Source of the DNA: Candidatus Eiseniibacteriota bacterium
GTDB taxonomy: Bacteria; Eisenbacteria; RBG-16-71-46
Length of the DNA stretch: 31,027 bases
Assembly (NCBI GenBank): GCA_016710095.1
Contig: JADJLL010000030.1
Span: forward strand, 1-31,027
Direction of reading: 5' to 3'
A program made the position numbers and the translations under genes. A model generated the notes under the pieces. That model did not search any database and was not told the DNA's origin. It saw only the letters and a list, made by a program, of their open reading frames with translations. Below, piece by piece: positions 26,581-31,027 of the stretch (the first letter of the stretch is position 1; each line of letters opens with the position of its first letter).

Positions 26581-27921
26581 ATGGCGATCTCCCGCATTCT
26601 CGTCGTCGGTTCGGGCGGCCGCGAGCACGCGCTCGCGTGGCGTCTCGCGCGCGACGCGCACGCGCCGCACGTGATCGTGACGCCCGGCAACGACGGTATG
26701 GCGCGCACGTTCGAGCGCCTGGACGTGAGCGAAACCGACGCGGCCGGCATCGTGCGCGCCGCGCGCGAGCACGCGGTCGAACTCGTCGTCGTCGGTCCCG
26801 AGTCGGCGCTCGCCGCCGGGGTTTCCGACGCGCTCGTGGAGGCCGGCATCCCGTGCTTCGGCGCCTCGCGCGCCGCCGCGCGGCTCGAGTCGAGCAAGTG
26901 GTTCGCGAAGGAAGTCATGCGCGAGGCCGGTGTCCCGACCGCGCGCGCGTTCGCGTGGGCGACGGAAGCGGAAGCCTTCGCCGCGCTCGAGACGCTCGGC
27001 GCGCCGCACGTGGTGAAGGCCGACGGTCTCGCCGCGGGCAAGGGCGTGCTCGTCACGTCCGATCTCGCCGAGGCGCGCGCGTTCGCGGCCGACTGCCTTT
27101 CCGGTTCGCGCTTCGGAGCGCAGGGCCGTGTGGTGATCGAGGAGTTCCTGCGTGGCGAGGAGGCGTCGGTGATCGCGCTGTGCGACGGCGAGCACTTCCT
27201 GCTGCTGCCGCCCGCGCGCGACCACAAGCGCGCGTTCGACGGCGATGCGGGCCCGAACACCGGCGGCATGGGCGCCGTCGCGCCCGCGCCGGTCGTGACG
27301 CGCGAGATCGAGCGCGTGACCGCCGAGCGCGTCGTCGCGCCCATGCTGCGCACGATGGCCGCCCGCGGCACCCCGTACGTCGGCGCCCTCTACTGCGGCC
27401 TCATGGTGCGCAGTACACACGCCCACTCCACCGAGGCTGGAAGCCTCGGCCCCGTTGCAGTGGTGGAGTTCAATGCGAGGTTCGGCGATCCCGAAACCCA
27501 GGCGATGTTGCCTCTCGTCGTGGGCGACTTCTCCGCCGCGCTCGCCGCGGCCGCGCAAGGCCGCCTCGCGCCCGACGCGTTGTCGCGCGGTTCGGGTGGC
27601 GCGGTGACGATCGCGCTCGTGGACGAGGGATATCCCGTGAGCACGTTCGGCACCGGGACGATCGAAGGGCTCGACGCGCTCGAGGGGCGCGGCGACCTGT
27701 TCGTGTTCCACGCGGGCACGCGCCGCGACGGCGACACCTGGCGCGTGAAGGGCGGCCGCGCGGCATACGTGACCGCGACGGGCGAGAACGCCGCGACGGC
27801 GCGCGAGCGTGCGTACGCGGCGTGTGCGACACTCCGCGGCGCGCATTGGCGCATGCGGAGCGACATCGGCGCGGGACCGGGAGTCCCCGCCGCGACGCAG
27901 CACGGCATGGGAGGGCAGTGA
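26581..27921 (+). CDS. purD: Phosphoribosylamine-glycine ligase (GAR synthetase)
   Basis: Second step of purine synthesis, ligating glycine to phosphoribosylamine with ATP. The 446-residue frame is intact and starts at ATG 26581 with ILVVGSGGREHALAW. The ATP-grasp region has VVKADGLAAGKGVLV and DHKRAFDGDAGPNTGGMGAVAP, then EFNARFGDPETQ, the metal-binding end. It is slightly longer than usual: between GLMV and VVEFNARFGD there is an insert of about 10 residues, in a stretch with unusual codons and a perfect 8-bp inverted repeat (27431-27449). The stop is 4 bases before purE. The start codon sits at the expected transcription start, so the mRNA may be leaderless. Confidence 0.95.
   Translation: MAISRILVVGSGGREHALAWRLARDAHAPHVIVTPGNDGMARTFERLDVSETDAAGIVRAAREHAVELVVVGPESALAAGVSDALVEAGIPCFGASRAAARLESSKWFAKEVMREAGVPTARAFAWATEAEAFAALETLGAPHVVKADGLAAGKGVLVTSDLAEARAFAADCLSGSRFGAQGRVVIEEFLRGEEASVIALCDGEHFLLLPPARDHKRAFDGDAGPNTGGMGAVAPAPVVTREIERVTAERVVAPMLRTMAARGTPYVGALYCGLMVRSTHAHSTEAGSLGPVAVVEFNARFGDPETQAMLPLVVGDFSAALAAAAQGRLAPDALSRGSGGAVTIALVDEGYPVSTFGTGTIEGLDALEGRGDLFVFHAGTRRDGDTWRVKGGRAAYVTATGENAATARERAYAACATLRGAHWRMRSDIGAGPGVPAATQHGMGGQ
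27431..27449. repeat. Perfect 8-bp inverted repeat inside the purD insert
   Basis: CCGAGGCT (27431-27438), loop GGA, AGCCTCGG (27442-27449). It lies in a stretch (about 27412-27520) using AGT, ACA, GCT, GGA, GTT, GCA, AAT and AGG codons, which are uncommon in the surrounding genes. Confidence 0.5.
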
Positions 27922-27925
27922 CCCG

Positions 27926-28435
27926 ATGGCGACCCGAAAGACGAACACGAAGCCGAAGGCGCTCGTGGGCATCGTGATGGGCAGCGAATCCGATCGCGCG
28001 GTGATGGAAGAGGCGGCGAAGGTGCTCGCCGACTTCGGCGTGGGTTCCGAGGTGGCCGTGCGCTCCGCGCACCGCACGCCCGACGCCGCGGCGAAGTGGG
28101 CGCGCACGGCGCGCGCGCGCGGGCTGCGCGTGCTGATCGCGGGCGCCGGTGGCGCCGCGCATCTCGCCGGCGCGATGGCCGCGCACTCGCGCCTTCCCGT
28201 GCTCGGTGTGCCGCTCGCGTCGTCGCCGCTCGGCGGATTCGACGCCCTGCTCTCGACCGTGCAGATGCCTCCCGGCGTTCCGGTCGGCACGCTCGGCGTG
28301 GGCGGCTGGGGCGCGCGCAACGCCGCGCACCTCGCGCTCCGCATTCTCGCGGTCTCCGACTCCGCGCTCGCGCGCAAGCTCGAGGACCACGCCGACGCCA
28401 TGGCGCGCGGCGGCGTTCCGAACAAGAAGAAGTAG
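27926..28435 (+). CDS. purE: 5-(carboxyamino)imidazole ribonucleotide mutase
   Basis: Purine synthesis enzyme, converting N5-CAIR to CAIR. ATG 27926 lies 4 bases after purD. The 169-residue protein has a Lys/Thr-rich tail of about 12 residues ahead of the core. The core shows GIVMGSESDRAVMEEA (phosphate-binding GSxSD), RSAHRTPD with the catalytic His, IAGAGGAAHLAGAMAA, and LLSTVQMPPGVPVGTL. These are class I (bacterial) PurE features, which need a PurK partner; purK is not in the window. The C-terminus ends in three lysines. Confidence 0.94.
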   Translation: MATRKTNTKPKALVGIVMGSESDRAVMEEAAKVLADFGVGSEVAVRSAHRTPDAAAKWARTARARGLRVLIAGAGGAAHLAGAMAAHSRLPVLGVPLASSPLGGFDALLSTVQMPPGVPVGTLGVGGWGARNAAHLALRILAVSDSALARKLEDHADAMARGGVPNKKK

Positions 28436-28475
28436 CCGTCGAACATCGAGACGATTCCCGAGGGAGAAATCGAAG

Positions 28476-29132
28476 ATGGACATCCTGCGCGTGGACACCG
28501 ACCAGCCCGAACGCCGCACGCTCGATCGCGCGGCGGAAGCGGTGCTGCGCGGCGGCGTCATCGCGTTCCCGACCGACACGCTGTACGGACTCGGTTGCTC
28601 GCTGTTCGACGTGTCCGCGGTGGACATGGTCGCGCGGCTCAAGCGCCGTCCGCCGAGCATGGCGGTCATCTCGCTCATTCCCGACGCCGAGCAGGCGTGG
28701 GGGCTCGCGGTCGGCATCTCGCCGCTGGCCGAGCGCCTGATGAAGGCGTGCTGGCCGGGACCGCTCTCGATCATCCTCCACGCGTCCGGGCTCGTGCCCG
28801 CGGCCGTGCAGGGCGGAGGGGGCACGATCGCCCTGCGCTGCCCGAAGGACACGCTCTCGCACGCGCTGCTCGGCCGCATCGGCGGCCCGGTCGTGTCGTC
28901 GAGCGCGAACCTCTCGGGGCAGGCGCCGGCCGAGACGGCCGAGGAAGTCGTGAAGTACTTCGGGAACCAGCTCGACCTCATCCTGGACGGCGGCCCGCGC
29001 CGGGGAGGACTGCCCTCCACGCTCGTGGACGTCACCGGACCGAAGGCGAAGCTTCTTCGCCGCGGCGCGCTGGACGTGACATCCCTGCTCGGGGACTACG
29101 AAGACCTGACTTCTCCGCGTGCCGACGGTTGA
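28476..29132 (+). CDS. tsaC: Threonylcarbamoyl-AMP synthase (TsaC/Sua5/YwlC family)
   Basis: Makes threonylcarbamoyl-AMP from threonine, bicarbonate and ATP, the first step of t6A tRNA modification. It has 218 residues; ATG 28476 follows GAGGGAGAAA. The YrdC fold is shown by GGVIAFPTDTLYGLGCSL, LKRRPPSMAVISLI, CWPGPLSIILHAS, IALRCPKDTLSHALL, VVSSSANLSGQAPA and LDGGPRRGGLPSTLVDVTG. It is shorter than Sua5 and lacks that protein's C-terminal domain, so it is TsaC-type. The next gene, the LMW phosphatase, also follows this family in Firmicutes (ywlC-ywlE). It stops 32 bases before the phosphatase ATG, and the promoter between them overlaps its last codons. Confidence 0.93.
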   Translation: MDILRVDTDQPERRTLDRAAEAVLRGGVIAFPTDTLYGLGCSLFDVSAVDMVARLKRRPPSMAVISLIPDAEQAWGLAVGISPLAERLMKACWPGPLSIILHASGLVPAAVQGGGGTIALRCPKDTLSHALLGRIGGPVVSSSANLSGQAPAETAEEVVKYFGNQLDLILDGGPRRGGLPSTLVDVTGPKAKLLRRGALDVTSLLGDYEDLTSPRADG

Positions 29133-29158
29133 CGGCCCCGAAAGCGCACTCCTAGACT
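29129..29158 (+). promoter_or_regulatory. Promoter of the LMW phosphatase gene, predicted leaderless
   Basis: TTGACG (29129-29134), an 18-base spacer, then TAGACT (29153-29158). This is the best sigma70-like match in the window. The phosphatase ATG at 29165 is 6 bases after the -10 box, at the predicted start of transcription, with no ribosome-binding site in the gap. The -35 box overlaps the tsaC stop codon. Confidence 0.7.
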
Positions 29159-29164
29159 GCCGCC

Positions 29165-29659
29165 ATGCCGCCCGAAGACCACACCGTCCGCGTGCTGTTC
29201 GTCTGCACGGGCAACACCTGCCGGAGCCCCCTCGCGGTCGCCGCGCTCCTCGCCGAACTCGGTGAGGACGCCGCACGCGTCCAAGTGACTTCCGCCGGTA
29301 CGGCGGCGGCCGAAGGCCAGGGCGCGAACCCGCTTTCGTGCGAAGTGGCGGCGGTGGACGGACTCGACCTTTCGAAGCACCGTTCGAGGCGCGCCGTCGC
29401 GCCCCTCGTGCGGTCGGCCGATTTCGTGTTCGTGATGGACCCGTTGCACCGGGTCGCGATCGAAGCGCTCGGCGCGAGTCGCGAGCGGGTGCACCTGTTG
29501 AGCGAGTATCCGGCCCCCGGTGATCCCGGGATGCCGGTGAGTGATCCGTTTGGAGCGTCGAAAGAAGCCTATGAAGAGTGCTGGCGGCGCATTCGCCATC
29601 ACGTCCGGCGCATCACGCCGGCCGTGCGACAGGCGCTGAACGCACGTAACGCCTCATAG
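29165..29659 (+). CDS. Low-molecular-weight phosphatase, YwlE-like protein arginine phosphatase
   Basis: 164-residue cytoplasmic phosphatase of the LMW-PTP family. The P-loop is VCTGNTCRSPLA, with nucleophile Cys14, Thr18 and Arg20. The general-acid loop has SDPFG (Asp127, Phe129). In B. subtilis YwlE, the Thr in the P-loop (position 11 there; Ile in tyrosine phosphatases) and the DPFG Phe are what make the enzyme an arginine phosphatase, and both are kept here. Arginine phosphatase is therefore a better guess than tyrosine phosphatase, though no McsB-type arginine kinase is in the window. Its place between tsaC and rpiB matches the ywlC-ywlE-ywlF order of Firmicutes, with ilvE inserted. The mRNA is predicted to be leaderless. 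Confidence 0.85.
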   Translation: MPPEDHTVRVLFVCTGNTCRSPLAVAALLAELGEDAARVQVTSAGTAAAEGQGANPLSCEVAAVDGLDLSKHRSRRAVAPLVRSADFVFVMDPLHRVAIEALGASRERVHLLSEYPAPGDPGMPVSDPFGASKEAYEECWRRIRHHVRRITPAVRQALNARNAS

Positions 29660-29699
29660 AGAAACCGGACCGCGGCATCCGCCGCACGAGGACATCACC

Positions 29700-30641
29700 A
29701 TGGCCATGAAGAAGAGCGACAAGATCTGGATGAACGGCACGTTCGTCCCGTGGGACGACGCGAAGGTCCACGTGCTGTCGCACGTCCTGCATTACGGCTC
29801 GAGCGTCTTCGAGGGCATCCGTGCCTACGAGACGAAGAACGGGCCCGCCATCTTCCGCCTCGGTGAGCACATCGAGCGCCTGATGATGTCGAGCAAGATC
29901 TATCGCATGGAGGTGCCGTACAGCGCGGAGGAGATCGAACGCGCGTGCCTCGAGACGGTCGCGGTGAACAACCTCAAGGAGTGCTACATCCGGCCGCTCG
30001 TGTATCGCGGCTACTCGCACGTGGGCGTGGACCCGCGCGGTGTGCCGATCGACGTCATGATCGCGGCCTACCCGTGGGGCAAGTACCTCGGCGAGGAAGC
30101 GCTGACCAAGGGCGCCGCGGTCAAGATCGGCACGTGGGCGCGCATGGCGCCGAACACGCTGCCGGCGATGGCGAAGGCCGGCGGCAACTACCTCAACTCG
30201 CAGCTGCTCAAGCTCGAGGCCGTCCAGGACGGTTACGAAGAGGCGATCGCGCTCGACGTGCAGGGCTACGTGAGCGAAGGCTCGGGCGAGAACCTGTTCG
30301 CCGTCTACAAGAACGAGATCATCACGCCGCCCGTCAGCTCGAGCATCCTCTCGGGCATCACGCGCGACAGCGTCATGCGCCTGGCCACGGACATGGGCTA
30401 CAAGGTCCGCGAGGCCGTCATCCCGCGCGAGATGCTGTACATCGTGGACGAGCTCTTCTTCACCGGCACGGCCGTCGAAGTGACGCCGGTTTCGTCGGTC
30501 GACCGCATCAACGTCGGCGCGGGCGAGCGAGGCCCGGTGACGAAGGCGCTGCAGGACGCGTTCTTCGGGATCGTGAAGGGCGAACTGCCGGATCGTTACG
30601 GCTGGCTCTCCATGGTGCCGCAGTCGGCCGCGAAGCGCTGA
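29700..30641 (+). CDS. ilvE: Branched-chain amino acid aminotransferase
   Basis: PLP-dependent transaminase catalysing the last step of Val, Leu and Ile synthesis and the first of their breakdown. It is 313 residues; ATG 29700 has CGAGGA upstream. IlvE features are WMNGTFVPWDDAKVHVLSH, HYGSSVFEGIRAY, LYG-region equivalents, and the PLP lysine Lys159 in MAKAGGNYLNSQL, the same position as in E. coli IlvE. GYVSEGSGENLF (PLP phosphate and carboxylate contacts), SGITRDSVMRLA, DELFFTGTAVEVTPV and GPVTKALQDAFFGIV follow. The N-terminal arrangement (class IV, fold type I-like) and full length suggest an active enzyme. rpiB begins 3 bases after the stop. Confidence 0.94.
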   Translation: MAMKKSDKIWMNGTFVPWDDAKVHVLSHVLHYGSSVFEGIRAYETKNGPAIFRLGEHIERLMMSSKIYRMEVPYSAEEIERACLETVAVNNLKECYIRPLVYRGYSHVGVDPRGVPIDVMIAAYPWGKYLGEEALTKGAAVKIGTWARMAPNTLPAMAKAGGNYLNSQLLKLEAVQDGYEEAIALDVQGYVSEGSGENLFAVYKNEIITPPVSSSILSGITRDSVMRLATDMGYKVREAVIPREMLYIVDELFFTGTAVEVTPVSSVDRINVGAGERGPVTKALQDAFFGIVKGELPDRYGWLSMVPQSAAKR

Positions 30642-30644
30642 CCG

Positions 30645-31027
30645 ATGAAGCTCGCGGTGGGCAGTGATCACGCCGGGTTCGCGCTCAAGGAACTCGTGAA
30701 GGCCGAGCTCGAGAAGCTCGGGCACGAGGTCGTGGACGTGGGCACGCACTCCGGCACGGAGTCCGTGGACTATCCCGACTTCTCTTTCGCCGTCGCCGAA
30801 GCCGTGGCGGCGAAGTCCGTGGACCTCGGCGTGGTCGTCTGCGCCACCGGCATCGGCGCCAGCATCGCCGCCAACAAAGTCGTGGGGGCGCGCGCGTCCG
30901 TCGTGACGAGCGACGAGACGGCGCGCCTGACACGCCAGGACAACGATTCGAACGTGCTCGCTCTCGGGTCCAAGACCGCGCCCAGCGCCGAAGACGCGTT
31001 GCGCTGGCTGCGCGTGTGGCTCGACAC
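30645..31027 (+). CDS. rpiB: Ribose 5-phosphate isomerase B (partial, 3' end outside window)
   Basis: Interconverts ribose 5-phosphate and ribulose 5-phosphate. The first 127 codons are present from ATG 30645, with KLAVGSDHAGFALKE, VDVGTHSGTESVDYPDFS and VVVCATGIGASIAANKVVGARA. The active-site Cys loop is CATGIG where CGTGIG is usual. At LTRQDNDSNVLALG, the residue that is His in most RpiB proteins (His99 in E. coli, TRxHND) is Asp, a single-base difference from a His codon (GAC for CAC). This may be a real change or a sequence error. The frame is open to the window edge. Confidence 0.92.
   Translation, partial: MKLAVGSDHAGFALKELVKAELEKLGHEVVDVGTHSGTESVDYPDFSFAVAEAVAAKSVDLGVVVCATGIGASIAANKVVGARASVVTSDETARLTRQDNDSNVLALGSKTAPSAEDALRWLRVWLD

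Noticed and set aside
1..31027. CRISPR arrays, insertion sequences, prophage genes, tRNA or rRNA genes
   Set aside because: No regularly spaced repeats, transposase motifs, phage genes, tRNA cloverleaf or rRNA-like stretches were seen. The window is almost wholly filled by housekeeping and envelope genes.

Overview
The window is about 31 kb of very G+C-rich bacterial chromosome (strongly GC-biased third codon positions), with every convincing gene on the + strand. The gene set is that of a diderm (Gram-negative type) bacterium: undecaprenyl-PP and CDP-diacylglycerol synthesis, a lipopolysaccharide-type glycosyltransferase cassette, RseP, a TamA/BamA-type Omp85 protein, TamB and a further outer-membrane barrel protein. 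A type III glutamine synthetase, GatCAB, and a metallopeptidase/TolB-propeller/barrel fusion would fit the FCB-related or Gemmatimonadota/Eisenbacteria-like candidate phyla. That placement is an inference; no rRNA or other phylogenetic marker is present.

Layout. 1-6976: the end of frr, then uppS-cdsA-dxr in the classical order, followed by four tightly overlapping glycosyltransferase genes (GT9, GT2 and two GT4). 7026-14473: a promoter, then rseP, a three-POTRA TamA-like gene and tamB. 14593-17763: a 1056-residue fusion of HExxH peptidase, beta-propeller and barrel, followed by tandem hairpins. 18016-20234: glnN (GSIII), ended by a strong hairpin that abuts the promoter of pcrA/uvrD. 20356-26539: pcrA, gatC, gatA and gatB as an overlapping operon, then a small LarA-like (DUF2088) domain gene. 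26581-31027: purD, purE, tsaC/sua5, an arginine-phosphatase-type LMW phosphatase, ilvE and the start of rpiB.

The first 17.8 kb is largely an envelope-building region: lipid carrier and phospholipid precursors, isoprenoid supply (DXR feeds the UppS substrate), LPS core sugars, and outer-membrane protein assembly. The rest is housekeeping: nitrogen assimilation, DNA repair, tRNA amidation, purine synthesis, tRNA t6A modification and pentose phosphate metabolism.

Two cross-cutting observations stand out. First, eight single-base indels interrupt six otherwise well-conserved, mostly essential genes. All can be explained as one-base errors in short homopolymers, and correcting them gives full-length proteins, so they look like sequence errors rather than pseudogenes. 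Second, a recurrent promoter pattern (TTGACG-like box, 18-nt spacer, TAG-A-N-T box) precedes several transcription units. In two cases it sits so close to the ATG that the mRNA should be leaderless. The most novel protein is the peptidase/propeller/barrel fusion next to the TamA-TamB pair.
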